Shown here: piece after piece, positions 37,247 through 46,414 of the stretch
Layout: each line of letters opens with the position of its first letter
Position numbering within the stretch: position 1 is the first letter of the stretch
Source of the DNA: JAJRVM01 sp963700515
GTDB lineage: Bacteria > Planctomycetota > Planctomycetia > Pirellulales > Pirellulaceae
NCBI GenBank assembly: GCA_963700515.1
Contig: CAVOXY010000014.1
Location: 62,001-126,000 of the forward strand
Reading direction: 5' to 3'
Length of the DNA: 64,000 nucleotides
Notes under the pieces: model-generated
Told to the model about the DNA's origin: nothing
Seen by the model: the letters and a program-made list of their open reading frames with translations, nothing else
Database searches by the model: none
Translations under genes and position numbers: made by a program

Positions 37247-39283
37247 ATGATACCCGATCCGAAGATAATGGTCACTTTCGCCGCGGCGATTCTGGTCGCA
37301 TATGATGTATCCGGCCAAGCGGGCCCCGCGAGCAACGTCTGGGATGCATTGCAGCAGGTTCCCCGCGCGACCGTCGATGCGGGCGAACATCCTGGAAATG
37401 TGTTTCTCTTTGGTGAGCAAGTCACGATCGACCTGCCGGCCAGTTCACTCCTTGCCGCCACCTGGCGTGCCACCGACGAAACGGGCAAAGAGCTGGCACG
37501 CGGAACACTTGCCAACTCAACGCCTGCCCGGTTTTCGCTCGGGAATCTGCCGGTCGGGTGGTATCGCATCGAATTCTTCAACGCCGCTTCCGATGAGGTT
37601 GGCTGGACGACAGCGGCGGTGCTCTCACCGCTCTCAGCGCCGACGCCCCAGCAGTCACCGATCTGTGTCGACTCGGCTACCGCCTGGTTCGCCACCGCCG
37701 ACATCGCCAAGCAGGACAAGTTCAGCCGACTCGCTGCGCTCGCTGGCGTGAACTGGATACGGGATCGCATGCGCTGGCGTGAAATGCAGCCGACGCCCGA
37801 TCAGTTTGCATCCGACACAACCTATGACAGCTCGGCTGCGACCGCACATCGTTACGGATTGAAAGTGCTACAAGTATTCCACGACACACCGCGCTGGGCG
37901 ACGACGCTTCGTGGTGAGACGGGTCGTTTTCCGGCCGACCTGCGTCATATTTATCGCTTTGCGCAGGCGATGGGCGAGCGATTTCACGGTACCGTGCAGG
38001 CCTGGGAACCGTGGAACGAGGCCAATGTGGGGACCTTTGGCGGTCACACCATGGATGAGATTTGCTCTTATCAAAAGGCCGCCTATCTCGGATTCAAGGC
38101 CGGTGACCCGCATCTGACGGTCTGCTGGAATGCGACCACGGCCACTCCCACGGAACGTCAAACGGACACGCTGTTGGAGAATGAAACGTGGAGTTACTTC
38201 GATACGTACAACATTCACACCTATGACTGGTGCCACGACTACGAACGATTGTGGAAACCGGCCCGGCGGGCTGCCTGCGGCAAACCGCTCTGGATCACCG
38301 AAAGTGATCGCGGCATGACCTGCGATCCGAATTCGCCAACGCACGATCTATCGCCGGCCAACGACCGGCTGAAGGCCCAATATGTTACCCAATCTTATGC
38401 CACGAGCCTTTATGCCGGCGCACAAAGACATTTCCACTTCATACTCGGCCAATACGGCGAGGGAAAGACACAATTCGGTCTGCTGCGAGCCGATATGACA
38501 CCACGGCCTGGCTACGTCGCACTGGCGGCGCTGGGACGTTTGCTCGCGGGTGCCCAATGCCTGGGCCGGTTGGAACAAGCTGATCACCCTCAGCTGCACG
38601 TCTATGCTTTCCGTGGCCAACCTGACGGCCGAGACCGCGACATACTGGTCGCTTGGACGGAAGAGAAAGTGGACTGGCCGGATCGTGGCAAATCGACACT
38701 GCAGTGGGACCTGCCAGCCAACCTGGCGGTCGAGGAGTGCTACGACTACCTTGGCCGCGGCGTCGCGGCATCCTTTCCTCGTTTACTAACGTCGGCGCCA
38801 ACGTTTGTTATACTGCCGGCGGGACAATGCAATTCGCTGCCGCTGACGAAACCCGAGGCCGGCGTTCGACCAGCTGAAACCGTGACACCCATTGTCCTGC
38901 AGTGTCTCATGCCGAAGGAGTCTGCCAGCAAGATCGAACGGATTCCGTGGGCCTGGGAAATCGAGCACACGACAGAGCCCGACATCCCCGCGAACATCAA
39001 GATCTGCCTATACAACTTCGCCGACCACGACGTGCAGGGAACCGTGTCCCTGGAGCAAGCACCCTCAGCGTGTCATCTTCAACCGGATTCGTGGACCGTC
39101 AGTTTGAAGCCGATGGGACGTCAAGAGTTGCCCGTACTCGTCACTATTTCGAAAGACATGACAAGTGATGTAGATGGTCTCTGGATCAAGCTGCGCGGCG
39201 AGTTTGGTGCAGATGGCCGCCCCGTACTCGCCTTTCGGCTAATTGCCTCCCAAGGTGACAGTAACTTGACAAACGAGAAGTGA
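37247..39283 (+). CDS. Clan GH-A-like glycoside hydrolase
   Basis: The 678-residue protein has an N-terminal beta domain to about residue 135 (VFLFGEQVTIDLPASS, WYRIEFFNAASDEVGW), then a TIM barrel with acid/base candidate Glu258 in QAWEPWNEANVG and nucleophile candidate Glu352 in PLWITESDRG. WNE and ITES fit clan GH-A, near GH39/GH5-like families. A C-terminal beta domain (IKICLYNFADHDVQGTVSLE) follows. A typical signal peptide is weak (MVTFAAAILVAYDVSGQA). It is followed by a GH172 gene on the same strand, suggesting joint polysaccharide breakdown. Confidence 0.78.
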   Translation: MIPDPKIMVTFAAAILVAYDVSGQAGPASNVWDALQQVPRATVDAGEHPGNVFLFGEQVTIDLPASSLLAATWRATDETGKELARGTLANSTPARFSLGNLPVGWYRIEFFNAASDEVGWTTAAVLSPLSAPTPQQSPICVDSATAWFATADIAKQDKFSRLAALAGVNWIRDRMRWREMQPTPDQFASDTTYDSSAATAHRYGLKVLQVFHDTPRWATTLRGETGRFPADLRHIYRFAQAMGERFHGTVQAWEPWNEANVGTFGGHTMDEICSYQKAAYLGFKAGDPHLTVCWNATTATPTERQTDTLLENETWSYFDTYNIHTYDWCHDYERLWKPARRAACGKPLWITESDRGMTCDPNSPTHDLSPANDRLKAQYVTQSYATSLYAGAQRHFHFILGQYGEGKTQFGLLRADMTPRPGYVALAALGRLLAGAQCLGRLEQADHPQLHVYAFRGQPDGRDRDILVAWTEEKVDWPDRGKSTLQWDLPANLAVEECYDYLGRGVAASFPRLLTSAPTFVILPAGQCNSLPLTKPEAGVRPAETVTPIVLQCLMPKESASKIERIPWAWEIEHTTEPDIPANIKICLYNFADHDVQGTVSLEQAPSACHLQPDSWTVSLKPMGRQELPVLVTISKDMTSDVDGLWIKLRGEFGADGRPVLAFRLIASQGDSNLTNEK

Positions 39284-39539
39284 CAGGCAAGTCGTGGGAC
39301 CGATCGAGGAGTTTGTGCTCTAATACGGCGACGGCGCCCAGCGAATAGCCATTCAGGATACGAAAGCGAACGACAATACTCAATCTGAAATCGTACGCCG
39401 GTTTCGTCCAGTCGAAGCGGATCGGTTTCGGTTGCTCATCACCAGATCACCGGAGCAACTCGCGAGAAACTGGAAAATCCAGCTCTTTGCGATCCAACAA
39501 GGAAATCACCCAAGTATGAGATGCAACAGGAGAGACATC
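39284..39539. other. Short intergenic region
   Basis: No feature was seen besides the AGGAG-type ribosome site ahead of the next gene. Confidence 0.5.
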
Positions 39540-41543
39540 ATGACGCGTGTTCGTTTTGCGTCCCGCTTTGCTCTGTTACTAATCGCCACGGTCCTGATAC
39601 CCATTGAGTCGCTACCGGCTGCCGAGCCTGTGGCACCCGGCATGGCACAACTATATCGTCTCGACCTGCTGCCGCGACTTAGTGACAGCGTGTTTGTGGG
39701 TTCGGTGTCAAGCTATGACCGGACAGGAGGCAATGACGACGGGTTCTCCGGCAAATACTCCTATGTGGCCCAGGAAGGTGACGCGCTGGTCATCGCCGAC
39801 CTGGAGGGACCCGGAGTCATCTATCGAATCTGGACCCCCACACCTTCGGACGATCTGTTCGAGTTCTATTTTGATGGCGAAGCGGAGCCGCGGATTCGCG
39901 TGACGTTCCGCAACATGTTCACGGGAACGGAAGCACCGTTCGTATCGCCGCTGGCTGGCTATGGAGCCGGTGGATTCTACAGCTACGTGCCGCTTCCCTA
40001 CGCGAAATCCTGCAAAATTGTCGCCCGCGCCGCGCGCGTTCAGTTCTATCAAGTCAACTACGCCAAGTATCCGGCAAATGCGGCTGTCACGACCTGGTCG
40101 GCCTCTCCGTCGCCCGCGGAGGTACAGGATCGGCAGCAGGCCCAAACGCTATTCGCTTCGAGTGGATCGGATATCAGCAAGTATGTTGCGGCCCCTGGCA
40201 TCCCACTGGCAACTCAAGACAAGAGTATTTCGTTGCCCCCCGGTTCGGCCGCGACACTCTTTGAGTCGCGGGAAGGTGGTCGCATCCTGGGTATCCGCAT
40301 CTCGCCGGCCTCCGCTCTGCAGGGCAAAGATCGTGGCTTGGTCTTGCGCATGGTCTGGGACAGCGACAAGCAACCTTCGGTGCTCTGCCCGGCGGGCGAT
40401 TTCTTCGGATACGCCTGGGGACGGCCCGCCACCAAGTCGCTCCTGATTGGCACTGCCAACAACACGAGCTACTGTTATTTCCCTATGCCGTATGACCAGA
40501 CGGCGAAGATCGAACTGATCTCCGAGCGGCCCGACGGTCCGCCGGTCGAACTGCGGGCGGAAGTCGTTTACGCGACCCAGCCGAGGCAGTCCGACGAAGG
40601 GAAGTTCCATGCCGTCTGGCGGCGCGAGAACCCGACCACCAAGGGATTACCGTTCACCTTCGTGGAAACCGAGGGACGCGGGCAACTGGTCGGGTGCATC
40701 TTGCAGGCTCAGGGAATGGTGACCGGAAACACTTACTTCTTCGAAGGAGATGATCAGACCACCATCGATGGCAAGCTGACCATCCACGGAACCGGGTCGG
40801 AAGACTTCTTCAATGGCGGCTGGTACGACGTGCCCGACCGCTGGGAAAAGCAGTTGTCCTTCCCACTCAGCGGCTGCCTCGCATATCAGAAACACCTGGG
40901 AAGAACAGGCGGCTATCGCTTCATGATTGGAGATGCGTATGCATTTCGCCAGAGTATTCTGCAGACCATCGAACACGCGCCGACAGGCAATGATCTGCCG
41001 ACCGATTACACGGCCGTGAGCTATTTGTACCTGCTCGAGGACCCAACGTGCGATACCTCGTTACCGCCGCTCCCAGCCCGCACGGTTGTTGATTTCACGA
41101 AACTCGACTTCACGCCCGCTTGGTCCATTCCGATCAAGGCATTCACGTTTCGAGACGCGACGCTCACGAAGTTGGATGAAGAGATCGACGGACAGAAATC
41201 CAGTTTCCTGCGGATGATTTCCCAGGAGGGAAAGGACTGGTTTGGCGCACCGTTCCTTGCCTTGGAATGTGAGTTTCCCGCTGCTGGAAAATACCGCATT
41301 TCGATCGATGCTATGAAAGGTCCCGCGCAGGCACAGGTGCAACTGTTCCGCAACGAAGTACCCGCCGGCGCGTTGGTCGATTTGTACAACGCAGAACGTG
41401 CTCGGAGTGACCAGGTTGATGTCGGCATCATCGACATCGAGGAAGGTCCCGTCACGCTGGTATTCAAACTCATTGGCAAGAACGCAGCGGCACAAGGGTG
41501 GGGACTCGATCTGATCACGATCCACGGCGAGAAGATCGAGTGA
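39540..41543 (+). CDS. Secreted GH172-family (DUF2961) glycoside hydrolase
   Basis: ATG 39540 follows AGGAGAGACATC and opens a signal peptide (FALLLIATVLIPIESLPAA). Characteristic DUF2961 stretches are IADLEGPGVIYRIWTPTPSDD, APFVSPLAGYGAGGFYSYVPLPY and IHGTGSEDFFNGGWY. In GH172 the catalytic pair lies in the EGD and GTGTED-type motifs; here the matching residues are Glu402 (YFFEGDD) and Glu421. Characterised members act on difructose dianhydride or on alpha-D-arabinofuranosides, so a furanoside substrate is likely. A C-terminal beta domain extends the protein to 667 residues. The first 19 residues of similarity after the signal (QLYRLDLLPRLSD) are typical. Confidence 0.85.
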   Translation: MTRVRFASRFALLLIATVLIPIESLPAAEPVAPGMAQLYRLDLLPRLSDSVFVGSVSSYDRTGGNDDGFSGKYSYVAQEGDALVIADLEGPGVIYRIWTPTPSDDLFEFYFDGEAEPRIRVTFRNMFTGTEAPFVSPLAGYGAGGFYSYVPLPYAKSCKIVARAARVQFYQVNYAKYPANAAVTTWSASPSPAEVQDRQQAQTLFASSGSDISKYVAAPGIPLATQDKSISLPPGSAATLFESREGGRILGIRISPASALQGKDRGLVLRMVWDSDKQPSVLCPAGDFFGYAWGRPATKSLLIGTANNTSYCYFPMPYDQTAKIELISERPDGPPVELRAEVVYATQPRQSDEGKFHAVWRRENPTTKGLPFTFVETEGRGQLVGCILQAQGMVTGNTYFFEGDDQTTIDGKLTIHGTGSEDFFNGGWYDVPDRWEKQLSFPLSGCLAYQKHLGRTGGYRFMIGDAYAFRQSILQTIEHAPTGNDLPTDYTAVSYLYLLEDPTCDTSLPPLPARTVVDFTKLDFTPAWSIPIKAFTFRDATLTKLDEEIDGQKSSFLRMISQEGKDWFGAPFLALECEFPAAGKYRISIDAMKGPAQAQVQLFRNEVPAGALVDLYNAERARSDQVDVGIIDIEEGPVTLVFKLIGKNAAAQGWGLDLITIHGEKIE

Positions 41544-41553
41544 CGGAATTGTT

Positions 41554-41590
41554 ATTGGTCATTGGTCATTGGTCATTGGTCATTGGTCAT
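41554..41590 (-). repeat. AATGACC heptanucleotide repeat, reverse orientation
   Basis: ATTGGTC units at 41554, 41561, 41568, 41575 and 41582 are the reverse complement of the heptamer array at 18801-18849. The array begins 10 bases after the GH172 stop. Confidence 0.92.
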
Positions 41591-42090
41591 AAGAGTAAGA
41601 GATGGGCAGACAGACAGTCTGACAAGTTCTCCAGTTGCGACAAACGCCGCGTCAGTTGTGCGAAAACCTGAGGAGCTACCGTGCGGCGGGATACATCCCT
41701 CATTAGGGTGGATGCCGGAGGACGTTGGTCTACTTATGGGGCACTTCGTGAACATTCTGAGTCAAGTTCTAGCGACCAGCGGGAGCGAGTTAACAGAGTC
41801 CGAGCGGTAGCTCGCAATTGGTTCGAGGCCCGGCCTCGTTCGATTCGAATTGCCACGAAGTTGTTTGTCAAATTTGGCTTCTCTTGGTAGGCTCGGCATA
41901 GTCGTATTGCGCTCCGCGGATTTAGGTGTTTGAATTTGCGGAGTCACGTCCGAGCAAGGGCCATTCGTGCCCGCTTATCGCCTCGCGTGAATCAGTCGGT
42001 CGGTGAGCCAACTCAAATCGTCTGAACGTGATGTGACTGGCGTGTGATTTCGGGACAGAGCAGGGGGAACCGAGCAAGAGGGAACAAGAG
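41591..42090. other. Intergenic region, no gene recognised
   Basis: There is no gene or hairpin repeat. GAACAAGAG just before 42091 is the weak ribosome site of the next gene. Confidence 0.5.
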
Positions 42091-42639
42091 ATGAAAACTA
42101 CAATCACGATTTCGCTGAGTCTGGTCATGGTGTTGGCGGTCACGGTTGCCAGCGCACAGGCAGAGAAGGCTCGTGGTGGCAAGGGACATCAGCAGCGAGC
42201 GGCTGACGACGACGATAACGCTGCGGCCATACAACAGAACCGCTTGGCCAATGCGGCTGGAGTCGTGCAGCAAGGGCAAGGCCGGATGATGCGCAACGGC
42301 ATGCCGCAGCAGGAAGCCGGCAATGCCCAGCAGCTCGCTCAGTTGATGTTGGCCAATTTCGACCAGAATGGTGACGGTGCATTAAACCAGGCCGAACTTG
42401 AAAGCGCTCTTTTCGCCGCCATGCAGCAGATGCAAGCGGCCCAGCAAATGGCTGGCGGCCAGGCCTTCGCGGCGGCCGGAGGACAAGGCAACTGTCAGGG
42501 CGGCAACGCAGCCGCCATGGCCCAAGCCCGCATGCAATTCCGCAATGGCCAAACGGCCGCGGGACAGGGGGGTGCTCAACGATTCACCTCCGGTGGCAGC
42601 GGCAATGGCAAGGGTGGTGGCGCTCGACGTGGACGATAG
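42091..42639 (+). CDS. Small secreted EF-hand protein rich in Gln, Ala and Gly
   Basis: A signal peptide (TTITISLSLVMVLAVTVASAQA) precedes a low-complexity region of Q, N, A, G and M. One canonical EF-hand loop, FDQNGDGALNQAELESAL (about residues 91-108), has D-x-N-x-D-G-x-L-x-x-x-E and should bind calcium. The C-terminus is Gly/Arg-rich (GSGNGKGGGARRGR). Such proteins are common in planctomycetes and may have structural or calcium-sensing roles; no partner is visible. The 182 residues show no catalytic motif. Confidence 0.75.
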   Translation: MKTTITISLSLVMVLAVTVASAQAEKARGGKGHQQRAADDDDNAAAIQQNRLANAAGVVQQGQGRMMRNGMPQQEAGNAQQLAQLMLANFDQNGDGALNQAELESALFAAMQQMQAAQQMAGGQAFAAAGGQGNCQGGNAAAMAQARMQFRNGQTAAGQGGAQRFTSGGSGNGKGGGARRGR

Positions 42640-42784
42640 CCCAGTCACGAGTGGATGATACAATGAATGCTCAGTGCAACTCCGGCACGAGCAACGTGGC
42701 AGTCCGCGCTGTGCTGAAACAGGTGCCGATCACTGATCGTGAACATCGAACAACGCAGTGCCAACTATTCACCATTCAGCATTC

Positions 42785-43762
42785 ATGTGTGTTTCGTTAT
42801 CAGACCGCGGCCTGTTTGGCTTGCGGCCCAGGGCCGCGTCACTGAAGCCACCATTATTGCTGCTGTGGGCAACGCTTATGCTCTTGCCTGGCGGCGACGT
42901 GGGCTGTGCTGCGGAGCCTGACAGTTCATTGCCGGCCCCCTTCCATCGACTAACTTCGTTGCACACCAGGTTGGCTGCGCCACAACCGGGAGACTGGCTG
43001 GCCGAGCATCGCGAAGCGGGGCAGACTTACCGGCAATACGTGACGAGCCGGCCGAATCGAGCCGACCGGCGCCGCCGGGTCATCTACGTCCAGCCGCTGG
43101 GCGAATTTACAGACCTGCAGCGCAAGATTATCGACCTCACAGCGCAGTTTCTGGGGATCTATTTCTCTCTCCCCGTCAAAGTGCTCCCGGACATGCCGTT
43201 GACCATGGTCCCCGCCGAGGCGCGCAGAACGCATCCGTCATGGGGCGACCAACAAATTCTCTCCACCTATGTGCTCGACGAGCTGTTGCGTCCTCGTCTG
43301 CCCGGCGACGCGTGCGCCATGATCGCGCTGACCACATCCGATCTCTGGCCCGGCGAAGGCTGGAACTTCGTGTTCGGTCAAGCCTCACTCCGCCACCGCG
43401 TCGGCGTCTGGTCCATTTATCGTAACGGTGATCCGGCAGCTCATGATGAGGCTTACTTGCTCTGCCTGAGACGCACGCTACAGACCGCCACCCACGAAAC
43501 GGGGCACATGTTTTCGATGGCGCATTGCACTCTTTTTGAGTGCAACATGTGTGGTGCCAATCATCGCGACGAGTCGGATCGCCGCCCGCTGGCACTCTGC
43601 CCCCATTGCCTCGCGAAGCTCTGCCATGCCACACGAGCAGAACCACAGCAGCGCTTTGAGCAGCTCATCGAATTCTGCCGCACCAACGGGTTGGCCAAAG
43701 AAGCCGAATTCTGGGAAGAATCACTGGCCGCTCTCCAGCCGGATCGCAAGCCCAAACAATAG
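42785..43762 (+). CDS. Archaemetzincin-type zinc metalloprotease
   Basis: From ATG 42785 the protein has a hydrophobic leader (LKPPLLLLWATLMLLPGG) and the archaemetzincin signature HETGHMFSMAHC (residues 237-248), followed by CNMCGANHRDESDRRPLALC and HCLAKLC. The three histidines bind catalytic zinc, and the later four cysteines bind a second zinc in peptidase family M54. Preceding motifs VYVQPLGEF-like (VIYVQPLGEFTD) and FVFGQASLRHRVGVWSIYR are also conserved. Characterised members are small aminopeptidases or proteases with poorly known substrates. The 325 residues include a leader, so it is probably exported. The sequence just before the ATG contains degenerate TTCACCA heptamers. Confidence 0.88.
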   Translation: MCVSLSDRGLFGLRPRAASLKPPLLLLWATLMLLPGGDVGCAAEPDSSLPAPFHRLTSLHTRLAAPQPGDWLAEHREAGQTYRQYVTSRPNRADRRRRVIYVQPLGEFTDLQRKIIDLTAQFLGIYFSLPVKVLPDMPLTMVPAEARRTHPSWGDQQILSTYVLDELLRPRLPGDACAMIALTTSDLWPGEGWNFVFGQASLRHRVGVWSIYRNGDPAAHDEAYLLCLRRTLQTATHETGHMFSMAHCTLFECNMCGANHRDESDRRPLALCPHCLAKLCHATRAEPQQRFEQLIEFCRTNGLAKEAEFWEESLAALQPDRKPKQ

Positions 43763-43776
43763 CGAGCTCGGCAACA

Positions 43777-44470
43777 TCCTACCGCGACTCCCTCCACCGG
43801 CCCCGTGCCGGTGGTGGAACGACTGGTCAGCTACAGGCAATCCACAACTGAAGACTGCTCTTACTCCCTCCGCCGGCCCCGTGCCGGTGGGGGAACGACT
43901 GGTCAGCTACAGACAATCCACAACTGAAGACCGCTCTTACTCCCTCGACCGGCCCCGTGCCGGTGGGGGAACGACTGGTCAGCTACAGACAATCCACAAC
44001 TGAAGACCGCTCTTACTCCCTCCACCGGCCCCGTGCCGGTGGGGGAACGACTGGTCAGCTACAGGCAATCCACAACTGAAGACCGCTCTTAATCCCTCGC
44101 CGGCCCCGTGCCGGTGGGGGAACGACTGGTCAGCTACAGGCAATCCACAACTGAAGACCGCTCTTACTCCCTCCACCGGCCCCGTGCCGGTGGGGGAACG
44201 CTGGTCAGCTACAGGCAATCCACAACTGAAGACCGCTCTTACTCCCTCCACCGGCCCCGTGCCGGTGGGGGAACGACTGGTCAGCTTCAGACAATCCACA
44301 ACTGAAGACCGCCTGACTCCCTCCACCGGCCTCGTCGGCGGGAGATGGACACTCGGTCTGAAGCCTGGCGGCGCCGGCGGTGGGGGCCTGCAGCTACAGA
44401 CAATCCGACAGCTGAAGACCGCTCTTAGCTACCCGCCACCGGCCCCGTGCCGGTGGGGGAACGACTGGTC
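43777..44470. repeat. 75-76-bp tandem array of CCACCGGC hairpins
   Basis: The core GGCCCCGTGCCGGTGG recurs at about 43799, 43875, 43951, 44027, 44102, 44178, 44253 and, after a degenerate copy near 44325, at 44441. Each copy forms arms CCACCGGC and GCCGGTGG around loop CCCGT and is followed by a constant 55-base connector (CTGGTCAGCTACAGGCAATC and onward). The connector is as conserved as the hairpin. It lies between the protease gene and the pyruvate dehydrogenase operon. Confidence 0.93.
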
Positions 44471-44625
44471 AGCTACAGGCACCCTCACAGATCCCGTCGG
44501 TCGAGTCCCAGATATCGTGTCAAGCCGCCGCGCTGGCCGAGCGAAACGGACCGCGGCTAGCCTCGGGCGCTTCACCCAGGGCAGGATGCCAGAAGCGGCT
44601 GTGTGGCGGCCTCGGCACACCGCCG

Positions 44626-44897
44626 GCGTGACGGCAGCGGTTTCCGCTTGTGCCTTGTAGCTGAGACCGCCGAGGGCTCAGCCGCATCGGCGAGAGATGA
44701 TCCACTCGTCTGAAGCCTGGCGGCTTCAGCGACGGTAGCCGACCAGTTGTGGCGTGCCGCGGAGCGCGTGACGGCAGCGGTTTCCGCTTGTGCCTTGTAG
44801 CTGAGACCGCCGAGGGCTCAGCCGCATCGGCGAGAGATGATCCACTCGTCTGAAGCCTGGCGGCTTCAGCGACGGTAGCCGACCAGTTGTGGCGTGC
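44626..44897. repeat. Two 132-bp direct copies (140-bp period) carrying hairpins A and B
   Basis: GCGTGACGGCAGCGGTTTCC starts at 44626 and 44766, and the match continues without visible difference to about 44757 and 44897. Each copy holds hairpin A in the GTAGCTGAGACC form and a perfect hairpin B (CTGAAGCC, TGGC, GGCTTCAG), then GGTAGCCGACCAGTTGTGG. It is a recent duplication. Confidence 0.92.
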
Positions 44898-44969
44898 GCC
44901 GGGATGAACCCCTCGGAACCCGGCGGGAGTGGCCGAAGCTGGCGACCGAACCGGTGGAGATTCCGTGTT

Positions 44970-46397
44970 TCACCCTTTGCCGCGCGGCATATAGTGAGCG
45001 CTTTGGCCGTGGTAGACTTCGGCCGATTCCATGACGGTTTCGGAGAGGGTTGGATGCGCGTGGACGGTCATCTTCATGTCGGTAATCGTGCATCCCATTT
45101 CAATGGCCAGCGCCCCTTCCGCAATCAGTTCACCGGCGCCGACGCCCACGATCCCAATTCCCAGAATCACCTCGCTCACCGGATCGACGATCATTTTGGT
45201 GAGCCCATCGTTGCGATCGAGCGACGTGGCGCGACCGGCCGCGGCCCAGGGGAAGGCCGCAATCTTGAACGAGATGTTACTGTTGCGGGCTTCCGTCTCG
45301 GTAATCCCAACCCAAGCCAGTTCAGGGTCCGTGAAGACGACCGCCGGAATGCACTTGGGATCGTATGCCGACGCTTTCCCGGCCAGCACTTCAGCCGCCA
45401 CGCGTCCCTCGTAGCTCGCCTTGTGGGCCAGCATCGGTTCGCCCGCCACATCGCCAATGGCAAAAATATGTGGTTCCGCCGTGCGACGCTGATGATCGGT
45501 CTTAATGAATCCCTTCTCATCGACTTCCACAGCCGTGTTCTCCAATCCGAGGCCCTGCGAATTGGGACGTCGTCCGACGCTCACCAGAATCTTGTCATAC
45601 ACGCGCAGCGGTTCGTCCAAATCCACTCCCAGCAGTTTCACGTGCATGCCATCGGGTTGCTCGACAACCTCCGTCACTTTCGTATTGATCAGCACGTCTG
45701 CGAAGCGCCGTTTCGCGCTGGCGAAGACGGGCGCCACGAGGTCTGGATCCGCAGCCGCAATAATCGACCCGAGCGCCTCGACGACCGTGACCTGGGAACC
45801 TAGTGCTGCATAGACGGTTCCCATCTCCATGCCAATGTAGCCGCCACCGATGACCAGCAGTCGGCCGGGAATCTCTCTCAGCTCGAGCGCATCAGTCGAA
45901 TCCCAGACGTTATCCGATTCGTGATTCAGGAAGGGCAGGCGTGCCGGCGACGAGCCGGTGGCAATTATCAGATTCTCGAACTCAATCGACTCTTGACCGC
46001 CGTCATGGCACTGGACAACCACCGTCTGCGGCGAGGTCATGACGCCCTGGCCGCGCACGAACTGGATCTTGCGTTTGTTCTTGAGAACACCAAGGCCCCC
46101 GGTCAATTTTCCCACCACGCCGTTCTTGAATTCGCGGAGCTTGTTCAGATCGAGTTGGGGCGGCTGATAAGTCAGCCCCATTTTCTGGGCTTCCTGCAAC
46201 TCGTAGATCAACTTGGCCACGTGCAACAGGGTTTTCGAGGGAATACAGCCTTCGAACAAACAGATTCCACCGGGATTCGGTTTCGCGTCGACCAGCGTCA
46301 CCTCCATTCCGAGATCGGCTGCCAGAAATGCGGCCGGATATCCGCCGGGGCCACCTCCGAGTACCAACAGTTGTGTCTTCGTCTGTTTATCGGTCAT
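44970..46397 (-). CDS. lpdA: Dihydrolipoyl dehydrogenase (E3)
   Basis: The 475-residue flavoprotein has the FAD motif LLVLGGGPGGYPAAFLAADLG, the redox disulfide Cys46/Cys51 in GGICLFEGCIPSK (usually GGTCLNVGCIPSK), the NAD-binding GGGYIGMEMGTVYAALG and the catalytic His-Glu dyad in HAHPTLSE near the C-terminus. It reoxidises the dihydrolipoyl groups of the E2 component with NAD+. It is the last gene of the aceE-aceF-lpdA operon, 17 bases after aceF. Confidence 0.95.
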   Translation of the reverse strand: MTDKQTKTQLLVLGGGPGGYPAAFLAADLGMEVTLVDAKPNPGGICLFEGCIPSKTLLHVAKLIYELQEAQKMGLTYQPPQLDLNKLREFKNGVVGKLTGGLGVLKNKRKIQFVRGQGVMTSPQTVVVQCHDGGQESIEFENLIIATGSSPARLPFLNHESDNVWDSTDALELREIPGRLLVIGGGYIGMEMGTVYAALGSQVTVVEALGSIIAAADPDLVAPVFASAKRRFADVLINTKVTEVVEQPDGMHVKLLGVDLDEPLRVYDKILVSVGRRPNSQGLGLENTAVEVDEKGFIKTDHQRRTAEPHIFAIGDVAGEPMLAHKASYEGRVAAEVLAGKASAYDPKCIPAVVFTDPELAWVGITETEARNSNISFKIAAFPWAAAGRATSLDRNDGLTKMIVDPVSEVILGIGIVGVGAGELIAEGALAIEMGCTITDMKMTVHAHPTLSETVMESAEVYHGQSAHYMPRGKG

Positions 46398-46414
46398 GGT
46401 CTTGTTCTGTCTGC

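Noticed and set aside
43777..44470. CRISPR array
   Set aside because: The 55-base connectors between hairpins are almost identical, so they are not spacers, and no cas gene is near.
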